Assembly (NCBI GenBank): GCA_040507895.1
Contig: JBEVNX010000014.1
Location: 1-19,252, forward strand
Source: JBEVNX01 sp040507895
GTDB taxonomy: Bacteria; Desulfobacterota; Binatia; JACPRU01
Reading direction: 5' to 3'
Length of the DNA: 19,252 nucleotides
Both the position numbers and the translations under genes were made by a program. The notes beneath the pieces were generated by a model. It was not told where the DNA came from, did no database searches, and saw only the letters and a program-made list of their open reading frames with translations. Position 1 is the stretch's first letter. The number at the start of each line of letters is the position of its first letter. This document shows positions 6,938-15,483 of the stretch, piece by piece.

Positions 6938-6958
6938 GGCGAAACGCGACGTTTCGCC
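6938..6958 (-). terminator. nine-pair perfect hairpin after ndk (terminator or mRNA-end structure)
   Basis: GGCGAAACG and CGTTTCGCC are perfect inverted arms with a three-base loop, starting 12 bases beyond the ndk stop. No T-run follows on the minus strand, so it is not a textbook intrinsic terminator. It could be a Rho-assisted end, a stabilising 3' structure for the icd-mdh-sucCD-ndk message, or a processing site before the 83-aa gene. The rest of the 173-base gap holds nothing else I can support. Confidence 0.45.
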
Positions 6959-6970
6959 GCCGACCGCGCC

Positions 6971-7393
6971 TCAACCGCGTGCCGGAATCTCGAGCTCGCC
7001 GAAGAAGAAGGCGATCTCCTGCTTCGCCGTCTCGGCTGCGTCCGACCCGTGCACCGCGTTGCGCTCGACGTTGGTACCGACCGCCTTGCGGATGGTGCCC
7101 GGCAAGGCCTTGGCAGGATCCGTGGCGCCCATCACCTCGCGGTTCTTACCGATCGCGCCGGCGCCCTCGAGCACCATGACGAGGACCGGCCCTTCGGACA
7201 TGAACGTCGTCAGGCTCTGAAAGAACGGACGCTCGCGGTGCACCGCGTAGAAACGCTCGGCGTCGCTCTTCGATAGACGGAGCAATCGAGCGGCGACCAC
7301 GCGCAACCCGCCGGCTTCGAGCATGCCGATGATCTGGCCGATCTGGTTCCTGGCCACGGCGTCCGGCTTGATGATCGACAGCGTGCGTTCCAT
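6971..7393 (-). CDS. ndk: nucleoside diphosphate kinase
   Basis: A 140-aa enzyme that transfers the gamma-phosphate of ATP to other nucleoside diphosphates through a phosphohistidine. The phosphorylated His115 is in R-N-A-V-H-G-S-D, and the N-terminal T-L-S-I-I-K-P-D-A-V with Lys9 is standard. Length is normal for the family. The ATG follows the sucD TGA directly with no gap. Ndk beside succinyl-CoA synthetase is a recurrent arrangement: the synthetase makes NTP by substrate-level phosphorylation and Ndk equilibrates it among nucleotides. A 12-base-period direct repeat spans the sucD/ndk junction, so sucD ends and ndk begins with the same M-E-R codons. Confidence 0.97.
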   Translation of the reverse strand: MERTLSIIKPDAVARNQIGQIIGMLEAGGLRVVAARLLRLSKSDAERFYAVHRERPFFQSLTTFMSEGPVLVMVLEGAGAIGKNREVMGATDPAKALPGTIRKAVGTNVERNAVHGSDAAETAKQEIAFFFGELEIPARG

Positions 7394-8262
7394 TCAGCGT
7401 TCCATTGCCCGCTTCATCGTCGCGCCGAGCTCCGCGGGGCTCTTCGCGACCCGGATGCCGGCCGCCTCGAAGGCCTTGATCTTGTCGGCGGCGGTCCCCT
7501 GCCCGCCGGAGATGATGGCGCCGGCGTGACCCATGCGCTTGCCCTTGGGCGCGGTCTGTCCGCCGATGAACCCCGCCACCGGCTTCTTCACGTGCAGCTT
7601 GACGAACTCCGCGGCTTGCTCCTCGGCATTGCCGCCGATCTCGCCGATCATGATGATTCCCTGCGTCTCGGGGTCCTCCTGGAAAAGCCGCAGCACTTCG
7701 ACGAACTCCATCCCCTTCACCGGGTCGCCGCCGATGCCGACGCATGTCGATTGACCGAGGCCGAGCTGCGTGAGCTGGTGAACCGCCTCGTAGGTCAGCG
7801 TGCCGCTGCGCGAGACGACGCCGATCGAGCCCTTCTTGTGGATGTAGCCGGGCATGATGCCGATCTTGCACGCGTCCGGCGTGATGACCCCTGGGCAGTT
7901 CGGCCCGACGAGCCGCGTCTTTTTGCCGTCCATGGCGCGCTTGACGCCGACCATGTCGGCGACCGGAATCCCCTCGGTGATGCAAACGACGAGGTTCACT
8001 CCCGCGTCGACCGCTTCGAGAATGGCGTCGGCCGCGAACGGCGGCGGCACGTAGATCACCGAGGCGTTTGCACCGGTCGCGCGCACGGCCTGTCCAACCG
8101 TGTCGAAGATCGGGATCCCGTCGAAGCTCGTACCGCCCTTGCCGGGAGTGACCCCGGCAACCATCTGCGTGCCGTACTCCTTGCAAGCCTTGGTGTGAAA
8201 CTGGCCGGTCGCGCCGGTGATGCCCTGGGTGACGACTCGCGTGCCCTTGTCGACGAGGATGC

Positions 8263-8266
<4 letters not shown>
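7394..8266 (-). CDS. sucD: succinyl-CoA synthetase (succinate-CoA ligase) alpha subunit
   Basis: A 290-aa protein, the usual length. It binds CoA through the N-terminal Rossmann-like domain (Q-G-I-T-G-A-T-G-Q-F-H, residues 14-24) and carries the catalytic phosphohistidine, His247, in K-R-M-G-H-A-G-A-I. The G-P-N-C-P-G and S-R-S-G-T-L-T-Y-E segments are family signatures. With SucC it converts succinyl-CoA, phosphate and NDP to succinate, CoA and NTP in the TCA cycle. The ATG overlaps the sucC stop by four bases (ATGA), favouring equal synthesis of the two subunits. It abuts ndk downstream. Confidence 0.98.
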
Positions 8267-9431
<1,165 letters not shown>

Positions 9432-9435
<4 letters not shown>

Positions 9436-10379
9436 GGCTTGGCTCCGAGAACCTTGTCCATCGCGGCGACGAGCTCCTTCACGTGATCCACGGAGGCGGC
9501 GAGCTCCTTCCTTTCCTTCTCGGAAAGCTCGAGCTCGACCACCTTCTCGATCCCCCCCGCGCCGATCTGTACCGGCACGCCGGCATAGAGGCCGCGCACG
9601 CCGTACTCGCCCTCCAGGAGCGCGGCGCACGGCAGGATTTGCTTCTTGTCGAAGAGATAGGCCCCGGCCATCTGAATCGCGGCGCTCGCGGGCGAATAGA
9701 AGGCGGAGCCCGTCTTGAGCAGCGCCACCACCTCGCCGCCGGCGTTTCGCGTCCGCTTCTCGATCGCATCGAGACGGTCTGGGGCGATGAGCTTCTCGAC
9801 CGGGACGCCACCCACCTGGCAGTAGCTGCGTACAGGCACCATGTCGTCGCCGTGGCCGCCGAGCACGAGCGCAGTCACGCTCTCCACCGACACTCCGAGC
9901 TCCATCGCGACAAAGGTCCGATAGCGGGAAGAATCGAGCACGCCAGCCTGGCCGACGACGCGCTGCTTCGGGAAGCCCGTGATCCTCTTCATCAGCGTCA
10001 CCATGGCATCGAGCGGATTGGTGATGACGATCACGAAGGCGGCCGGGGCGCGCAATTTCAGGTTGTTGGCGACGTCGGTGATGATCTTAGAGTTGATGCC
10101 GAGCAGATCATCGCGGCTCATGCCGGGCTTGCGGGCCACGCCTGCGGTGACGATGGCGACGTCCGCGCCTTCGATGTCGTCATACCGATTGGTGCCGGTG
10201 ATCTTGCAGTCGTAGCCTTCGATGGGTCCGGCCTCGAGAAGGTCGAGCGCCTTGCCCTGCGGGAGGCCCTCGATCACGTCGAACAGCACGACGTCGCCGA
10301 GCCGCTTCAGCGCGGCCAAGTGCGCCAGCGTGCCGCCGATCATCCCGGCGCCGATCAAGGCGATCTTCTTGCGTGCCAT
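9432..10379 (-). CDS. mdh: malate dehydrogenase, NAD-dependent (LDH-like type)
   Basis: A 315-aa enzyme interconverting malate and oxaloacetate. The NAD-binding G-A-G-M-I-G-G is at residues 10-16 with Asp34 ending the second strand. Catalytic His176 is in G-G-H-G-D-D, paired with Asp149 in V-L-D-S-S-R. Substrate arginines are Arg83, Arg89 and Arg152; an Arg in the R-K-P-G-M-S-R loop marks malate rather than lactate specificity. I-T-N-P-L-D holds Asn121. The ATG overlaps the icd stop by one base (TGATG), so mdh is translated right after icd; its TGA overlaps sucC. The frame is open upstream only as a shadow of icd. Confidence 0.97.
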
Positions 10380-11620
10380 CACATGTTCTCCACGATCGCC
10401 TGGCCAAATTCCGAGCACTTGAGCAACTTCGCTCCGGTCATCAGCCTCTCGAAATCGTATGTCACCGTCTTGTGCGCGATCGCCCGCTCCATGCCGCGCA
10501 GGATCGCGTCGGCGACCTCCTTCCACCCCATGTGCTCGAACATCATGACGCCCGACAGGATCACCGACCCGGGGTTGACTTTGTCCTGGTTCGCGTACTT
10601 CGGCGCCGTTCCGTGCGTGGCCTCGAAGACGGCGTGCCCGGTGACGTAGTTGATGTTGCCGCCCGGCGCGATGCCGATCCCGCCCACCTGGGCAGCGAGC
10701 GCGTCGGACAGGTAGTCGCCGTTGAGGTTCATTGTCGCGATCACGTCGAACTCGTCGGCGCGCGTCAGGCACTGCTGGAACGTGATGTCGGCGATCGCGT
10801 CCTTGACCAGGATCTGCCCCTCGGGAGGCTTCCCGCCGCAATCGTCCCACCCGATGGCGCGCCCCCTGTACTCCTTCTTGACGAGCTCGTAGCCCCAGTC
10901 GCGGAAGGCGCCCTCGGTGAACTTCATGATGTTGCCTTTGTGCACGAGGGTCAGGCTCTTCCGCTTGTGCGAGATCGAGAAGTCGAGCGCGGCGCGGATC
11001 AGTCGCTCGCTGCCTTCGCGGGAAACCGGCTTGACGCCGATGCCGCTAGTCTCAGGAAAGCGGATCTTCTTGACGCCCATCTCGTTCTGCAAGAAGCCGA
11101 TGACCTTCTTGGCCTCCGCGCTTTCCGCCTGCCACTCGATGCCGGCATAGATGTCTTCGCTGTTCTCGCGAAAGATCACCATGTCGACGAGCTCCGGACG
11201 CTTCACGGGGCTCGGAACGCCCTGGAAGTAGCGCACCGGACGCAATCAGACGTAGAGATCGAGCAATTGACGGAGCGCGACGTTCAACGATCGGATCCCG
11301 CCGCCCACGGGCGTCGTGAGCGGCCCCTTGATGCCGACCAGGAACTCGCGGAACGCGTCGACGGTCTCGTCCGGAAGCCAACTGTTGAACTGCTTGAAGG
11401 CTTTCTCTCCGGCGTAGACCTCCATCCACGCGACCTGGCGCTTTCCGCCATAGACCTTCTTCACGGCGGCATCGAAGACGTGGACCGACGCTCGCCAGAT
11501 GTCCGGTCCGGTCCCGTCTCCTTCGATGAACGGCAGGATCGGCCGGTCGGGAACTTCGAGCTTGCCGTCGCGAACACGGATCGCTTCCCCCGCCGGCACC
11601 TTCGAAAGCTTGTACGCCAT
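10379..11620 (-). CDS. icd: isocitrate dehydrogenase (NADP type) interrupted by one in-frame UGA at codon 125
   Basis: The full frame has 413 codons (E. coli Icd 416) and encodes the homodimeric enzyme oxidising isocitrate to 2-oxoglutarate. Codons 1-124 end in L-D-L-Y-V, codon 125 is TGA, and codon 126 onward resumes with L-R-P-V-R-Y-F in the same frame. Key residues are intact on both sides: Ser111, Asn113, Arg117, Arg127, Arg151, Tyr158, Lys228, Asp302 and Asp306. Up to Lys228 the offset from E. coli numbering is constant (two), so there is no indel. The UGA falls on E. coli Cys127. AAGGAG lies ten bases before the ATG at 11620. No other damage is visible. A standard pipeline would give a 124-aa piece and a 288-aa piece starting at TTG 11245. 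It may be a Sec-containing enzyme, a stop-restart pair, a young pseudogene or an error. Confidence 0.88.
11193..11240 (-). promoter_or_regulatory. stem-loop downstream of the icd UGA, possible SECIS-like element
   Basis: Reading the minus strand, arms TCCGG/CCGGA, then CTTC/GAAG, then GGGC/GCCC nest around a seven-base loop, GTTCCGA. The loop starts 27 bases after the UGA and begins with G. This geometry fits the relaxed description of bacterial SECIS elements (loop roughly 16-37 bases from the UGA, G at the start of the loop). However, the inner GGGC/GCCC pair comes from codons for the conserved Q-G-V-P-S-P stretch, and GC-rich coding sequence forms such hairpins often. Function is unproven. 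Confidence 0.2.
11246..11248 (-). other. in-frame UGA codon at a conserved cysteine position of icd
   Basis: On the minus strand the codons read GTC-TGA-TTG. TGA is one substitution from the TGC or TGT expected at this Cys (difference at base 11246). A TTG follows at once and could serve as a reinitiation codon. Elsewhere in this window TGA ends genes normally (ctaA, SCO, mdh, sucD), so the code as a whole is not reassigned. Confidence 0.9.
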
Positions 11621-11665
11621 GGCCTCGATTCTCCTTGTCGCGGCTGTGCCGCGGAGCAACGGGCG

Positions 11666-11694
11666 TTTGTAGCGCTCTGGGGTAGGAGCCGCAA
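11666..11694 (-). promoter_or_regulatory. candidate sigma-70-type promoter for icd
   Basis: On the minus strand TTGCGG (11689-11694) and TACAAA (11666-11671) are separated by exactly 17 bases, placing a start site about 40 bases upstream of the icd ATG. The -10 matches four of six consensus bases and the -35 three of six. It sits in the only sizeable gap (163 bases) between the upstream operon and icd. Confidence 0.33.
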
Positions 11695-11697
11695 CTA

Positions 11698-11743
11698 GCT
11701 CGCCGGGCGAGCCCGTCTGTGCCGTTCGCGGGCCGAGGCGAAC
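11698..11743 (-). terminator. two adjacent GC-rich inverted repeats, possible end of the coaX-fusA operon
   Basis: GCTCGC/GCGAGC with a three-base loop (11698-11712) and GTTCGC/GCGAAC with an eight-base loop (11724-11743) lie between the 186-aa gene stop and the icd promoter candidate. No T-run follows, so these are not classical terminators. They may be Rho-assisted terminator structures or protein-binding sites just upstream of the icd -35. Confidence 0.3.
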
Positions 11744-11783
11744 CCGCGGCGGCGCCCCGATCCCTAGAGCGAATCGAGTCCCG

Positions 11784-12344
11784 TCACTTTCGCCGGTCCT
11801 GGCTCTGCACGAGCAGGCGCCGCGCCTGAACGGCGATCGCGTTCGGCACGGATTTGCTTTTGGCAAGCCGCGAGATCTCGCGTTCACCGAGCGTCTGCAG
11901 AAGCGACACGGCCTTGGCGAGCGGCGTACGCGCATTCTCCACCAGAGCCGCGCGCACCGCATAGATCTGCGTCCACTCGCGCTTCTCCGCGATTTGGCGG
12001 AGGATCTCGTCGTCCGCGTTGCGGTCCTTGGCGAGCATGAGGATCTCTTCCTCAGTGATGCGCGGATTCTGCAGCACGAACCGCGGAATGATCTTGTTCG
12101 AATCGCGTAGCAAGATGGTCCGCACGTCCTTGTTGCCGTTGAAAGCGAGCTTCACCTTGTGGCCGACGCTCATCTCGCGGATACGGTGCCAAAGAGCCTG
12201 GTCGGGCTCGTCGGCCGCCGCGGACGGCGCCTCCCGCTCCGTGACGAGATCCTGCGGGACCCGAATGCCGTCGGTGCCGGCGGCGACCAGTTTCGCCACG
12301 GCGAGCGCCTCGATGCGCTCATCCACGGGCGGCGTCGCGCTCAT
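11784..12344 (-). CDS. conserved hypothetical protein, mostly helical, 186 aa
   Basis: Cytosolic, no signal peptide or membrane helix. After a variable 50-residue N-terminus come helical segments of a repeat-like kind: H-K-V-K-L-A-F-N-G-N-K-D-V-R-T-I-L, L-R-D-S-N-K-I-I-P-R-F-V-L-Q-N-P-R-I-T, then E-K-R-E-W and A-L-V-E-N-A-R-T-P-L. The recurring N-P/N-x-x-T-P turns between helix pairs resemble HEAT-like or leucine-rich-variant repeats. I have an impression of similar proteins in deltaproteobacterial genomes but know no function. It follows the EF-G paralogue by 30 bases, so it is likely co-transcribed with it. The Shine-Dalgarno is weak, and a 13-base near-palindrome of C and G (12361-12373) sits between the EF-G stop and this start, which could affect its translation. 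Confidence 0.82.
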   Translation of the reverse strand: MSATPPVDERIEALAVAKLVAAGTDGIRVPQDLVTEREAPSAAADEPDQALWHRIREMSVGHKVKLAFNGNKDVRTILLRDSNKIIPRFVLQNPRITEEEILMLAKDRNADDEILRQIAEKREWTQIYAVRAALVENARTPLAKAVSLLQTLGEREISRLAKSKSVPNAIAVQARRLLVQSQDRRK

Positions 12345-12373
12345 GACCAGCTCGGGTGAGCCCCGGTCCGGGG

Positions 12374-14464
12374 TCAGCCCTTGTGGCCCTCCTTCGCCAC
12401 CTTCGCGGCGTCGACGATCTTCTGCGCGAGGTGAGCGGGGACTTCCTCGTAGTGCGCGAACTCCATCGCGAACGACCCGCGGCCGCTCGTCATGCTACGC
12501 AGGTCCGAAGCATAGCGCAGGACCTCCGCCATCGGCACGACGGCGTGGATCACCTGCGCGCCGCTCTTGGCGACCACCTGCGAGACCTTGCCGCGCCGGC
12601 TGTTCAGGTCGCCGATGACGTCGCCCATCGTGTCGTCCGGCGTGGTGATCTCGAGCTTCATCACGGGTTCGAGCAAGATCGGCCTGGCCTTGTCGACGGC
12701 GGCCTTGAAGCCCATCGAGCCGGCAATCTTGAAAGCCATTTCCGACGAGTCGACGGTATGAAACGATCCGTCGTACAGCGTGACGCGGACGTCTTGCACG
12801 GGATACCCGGCGACGTGCCCTTCGAGCATCGCTTCGCGCACGCCTTTCTCGACGGCCGGAATGAAGTTTCGCGGGATGACCCCCCCGACGATCTTGTCGA
12901 CAAACTCGAAACCCTTGCCTCGCGAGAGCGGCTCTACCTCGAGCCAGCAATCGCCGTATTGGCCGCGCCCGCCGGATTGCTTCTTGTATTTCCCCTGAGC
13001 GTTGGCCTTGCCCTTGATGGTCTCGCGATAAGGAACCTTCGGCGCCTTTAGATCGACCTCGACGCCGTATTTCCGCTTGAGGCGCTCGACGACGATCTCG
13101 ACGTGCTGCTGCCCGGATCCGGAGAGAATGATCTCGCGAGTCTGGGAATCGCGGTGAACGCGCAGCGCGAGGTCTTCCTCGAGAATGCGGTGCAGCGCTT
13201 GGTTGGCCTTTTCTTCGTCGGCCTTGCTCTTCGGCTCGATGGCGAACGAGATCGAGGGCGGCGCTTCGGGAAGCGAGGGGTAGACGATGGGGTCACGCTC
13301 GTCACACAGCGTATCTCCGGACAGCGTCTCCTTGAGCTTGGCCGCGGCGGCGATTTCGCCCGCGACGACTTCGGCGACCGGCTGCTGCTTCTTGCCTTCG
13401 ATCCTCAGCAGCTGGCCGATCCGCTCCTTCGCATCGCGAGTGGAGTTGAGCACGCCGGAGTCCACCTTGAGACGGCCGGATTCGACGCGAAAGATCGAGA
13501 GCTTGCCGGCGAACGGGTCGATGGTGGTCTTGAAGACGAACGCGGAGAACGGAGCCCCCGGATCCGGTGGACGCTCGATCTCGTCTCCGCTCTTGGGGTT
13601 CGCGCCGCGAATCGGCAGGACGTCGACTGGCGAGCCGAGGCAATCCACGATCAAGTCGAGCAGGGCGTGGACGCCGACCATCCTCACGGACGACCCGCAA
13701 AGCACGGGAATCAAGCGGCGCGCCCGGACGCCGGCGCGTAGACCGGCTTGAACCTCATCGGGGGAGAGCGATCCGTTCTCGAGATACTTCTCGAGAAGCT
13801 CGTCGCTGCCCTCGGCCACCGTCTCGACGAGCTTGTCGCGAAGCCGCTTGGCTGCTTCGGCAAGAGGGCTCGGGATCACCTCTTCGCGCGACTGGCCCGT
13901 GTCGCCCGAAAAGACGACCGCCCGTTCGCGCAGTAGATCGACGAAGCCCGTGAGCTCCGCTTCCGCGCCGATCGGCAGCGCGAGCGCCACGACCGGGATC
14001 TCGAGCGCCTTGCCGATGTGCTCGAGCGCCGGCTCGAGGTCGGCCGCTTCCTTGTCGAGATGGGTGACGAACCCGATGCAACCGAGCCCCTCTTCTTGGG
14101 CCCATCCCCACAGCTTCTGGAGCTCCACCTTCACTTGCCCGCTCGGCGACAGCACCATCACCGCCCCGTCGACGGCGCGCAGGGCCTGTCGGCTCTCGTT
14201 CAGGAAGTTCGCGTACCCGGGAGTGTCGACGATCGTCAGCTCGTGCTTCCGCCACGGCAAGTGGTGAAGCGCGGCCGAGATGCTCACGCGGTGTCGAGTC
14301 TCTTCAGGCTCGAAGTCGAACAGCGAGGAGCCGTCGTCCACCCGTCCCAAGCGGTTGACCTTGCCGGCCGCGAACAGCAATGCATCGGCAAGCGACGTCT
14401 TGCCGACGCTCCCTTGCCCGATCATCGCGACGTTGCGGATTCTGGTCACGTCTTCGATCGACAT
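12374..14464 (-). CDS. elongation factor G-like GTPase (divergent EF-G paralogue)
   Basis: A 696-aa translational GTPase with EF-G domain order: G domain, beta-barrel II (from about residue 300), domain III, domain IV (R-G-Q-Y-G-D-C-W-L-E-V) and C-terminal domain V. The P-loop is G-Q-G-S-V-G-K-T-S (16-24) and G3 is D-T-P-G-Y (80-84). Canonical EF-G has D-T-P-G-H, whose His activates GTP hydrolysis, and N-K-x-D at G4; here they are Tyr84 and T-H-L-D (134-137). The switch I region also lacks the usual R-G-I-T-I. It therefore belongs with EF-G-like paralogues (FusA2-type) rather than the main translocase. A GGGAGG stretch precedes the ATG. It is sandwiched between coaX (34 bases) and the 186-aa gene. 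Its role, perhaps recycling or stress translation, is unknown. Confidence 0.9.
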   Translation of the reverse strand: MSIEDVTRIRNVAMIGQGSVGKTSLADALLFAAGKVNRLGRVDDGSSLFDFEPEETRHRVSISAALHHLPWRKHELTIVDTPGYANFLNESRQALRAVDGAVMVLSPSGQVKVELQKLWGWAQEEGLGCIGFVTHLDKEAADLEPALEHIGKALEIPVVALALPIGAEAELTGFVDLLRERAVVFSGDTGQSREEVIPSPLAEAAKRLRDKLVETVAEGSDELLEKYLENGSLSPDEVQAGLRAGVRARRLIPVLCGSSVRMVGVHALLDLIVDCLGSPVDVLPIRGANPKSGDEIERPPDPGAPFSAFVFKTTIDPFAGKLSIFRVESGRLKVDSGVLNSTRDAKERIGQLLRIEGKKQQPVAEVVAGEIAAAAKLKETLSGDTLCDERDPIVYPSLPEAPPSISFAIEPKSKADEEKANQALHRILEEDLALRVHRDSQTREIILSGSGQQHVEIVVERLKRKYGVEVDLKAPKVPYRETIKGKANAQGKYKKQSGGRGQYGDCWLEVEPLSRGKGFEFVDKIVGGVIPRNFIPAVEKGVREAMLEGHVAGYPVQDVRVTLYDGSFHTVDSSEMAFKIAGSMGFKAAVDKARPILLEPVMKLEITTPDDTMGDVIGDLNSRRGKVSQVVAKSGAQVIHAVVPMAEVLRYASDLRSMTSGRGSFAMEFAHYEEVPAHLAQKIVDAAKVAKEGHKG

Positions 14465-14498
14465 CGCGTCGTTCTCCCCCCTCCCGACCAGTGAGCGA

Positions 14499-15260
14499 TC
14501 AGCGGTTTCTTTCGTACAGGATGCGGAGTCCGTCGAGCGTGAGAAACTCGTCGACTTCCTCGATCGTCTGCGATTCCGGCGCCAGCAGTTGGGCGAACCC
14601 GCCCGTCGCGTAGACGCGAGCCGTCACGCCGTTCTCCTCCTGAATTCGGCGCACCAGACCGTCGACCATCGCGACGTAGCCGTAGACGATGCCGGATTGG
14701 ATTGCGTGGATCGTGTTGCGGCCCACCACGCGCGGCGGCTTGGCGATCTCGACGCGGTAGAGCTTCGCGGCTCGCTGGTAGAGGGCCTCGAGCGAAATCC
14801 CGGGCCCCGGAGTGATCACGCCGCCGACGTACTCGCCCTTGGCGGTGATGTAGTCGAACGTCGTCGCCGTTCCGAAATCGACGACGATCGTCGTGTCGTG
14901 CGTTCGCTCGTACGCCGCCACCGCGTTGACGATGCGATCGGCACCGACCTCCTTGGGATTGTCGTAGAGAATCGGCATCCCGGTCTTGATGCCCGGCCCC
15001 ACGGTCGTGGGCTCGATCCTCAGATATTCCCGAGACACCGCCTCCAGCGTGCGCTGCATCGGCGGCACGACGCACGAAAGCACCACCCCGTCGATGCTCG
15101 GCTCCATGGAGGCAGATCCGAAGAGCCCCTGCAACAACACGCCGTACTCGTCGACCGTTCGCTCCGCCTCGGTCTGCAGACGCCAGTTACGGAGCAGCTC
15201 GCGGCCGCTGTATACCCCAAGTACCGTGTTGGTGTTCCCTACGTCGATCGCCAGCAACAT
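14499..15260 (-). CDS. coaX: type III pantothenate kinase
   Basis: A 253-aa ASKHA-fold enzyme making 4'-phosphopantothenate, the first committed step of CoA synthesis. Signatures are the N-terminal phosphate loop L-A-I-D-V-G-N-T-N-T (Asp6), G-A-D-R-I-V-N-A-V-A-A-Y, the V-V-D-F-G-T-A-T-T-F-D segment and G-G-V-I-T-P-G. Length is normal. The frame is open to 15569, but the extension is Arg-rich and not conserved; ATG 15260 with GAGG upstream gives the true N-terminus. CoaX is often next to birA; here it is first in a group with the EF-G paralogue. The CoA it helps make is used by SucCD in the neighbouring operon, though that link is not regulatory evidence. Confidence 0.96.
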   Translation of the reverse strand: MLLAIDVGNTNTVLGVYSGRELLRNWRLQTEAERTVDEYGVLLQGLFGSASMEPSIDGVVLSCVVPPMQRTLEAVSREYLRIEPTTVGPGIKTGMPILYDNPKEVGADRIVNAVAAYERTHDTTIVVDFGTATTFDYITAKGEYVGGVITPGPGISLEALYQRAAKLYRVEIAKPPRVVGRNTIHAIQSGIVYGYVAMVDGLVRRIQEENGVTARVYATGGFAQLLAPESQTIEEVDEFLTLDGLRILYERNR

Positions 15261-15322
15261 TCGCGCCTCGGCGCGCCCCCTCTGCTGTGGCGCGCGGATG
15301 CCTTCCGAAGAGACTCGGCTGT

Positions 15323-15352
15323 CTCCTACAAAACTGCAAGCGAAGTGGTCAA
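15323..15352 (-). promoter_or_regulatory. candidate promoter for coaX
   Basis: On the minus strand TTGACC (15347-15352, five of six -35 bases) precedes TAGGAG (15323-15328) by 18 bases; the -10 match is poor. It lies in the 223-base gap between the binding-protein gene and coaX, which otherwise holds no coding sequence that I can support. Confidence 0.28.
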
Positions 15353-15483
15353 CGAAGGCAACGGCAAGCGACGATCGGTCGACGACGTGGCCGCATCCCG
15401 CGTGCCGGGCTCGGGTTCCTGCTACGCCCCCACGGCGCCTCCGAAGGAGTCGAGATCCGAGCCCTACACGAGCCGGTCGGTGG

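Noticed and set aside
9483..10649. Plus-strand frame antisense to mdh and icd
   Set aside because: It mirrors well-identified enzymes; the His/Asp/Leu-rich composition is typical of the antisense of GC-rich genes.
11193..11240. Treating the hairpin after the icd UGA as proof of selenocysteine insertion
   Set aside because: The inner stem arises from conserved codons and GC-rich coding sequence forms comparable hairpins by chance; kept only as a possible supporting feature.
10379..11620. icd broken by a frameshift or large deletion
   Set aside because: Both parts lie in one frame, residue offsets against E. coli Icd stay constant across the break, and only a TGA separates them.
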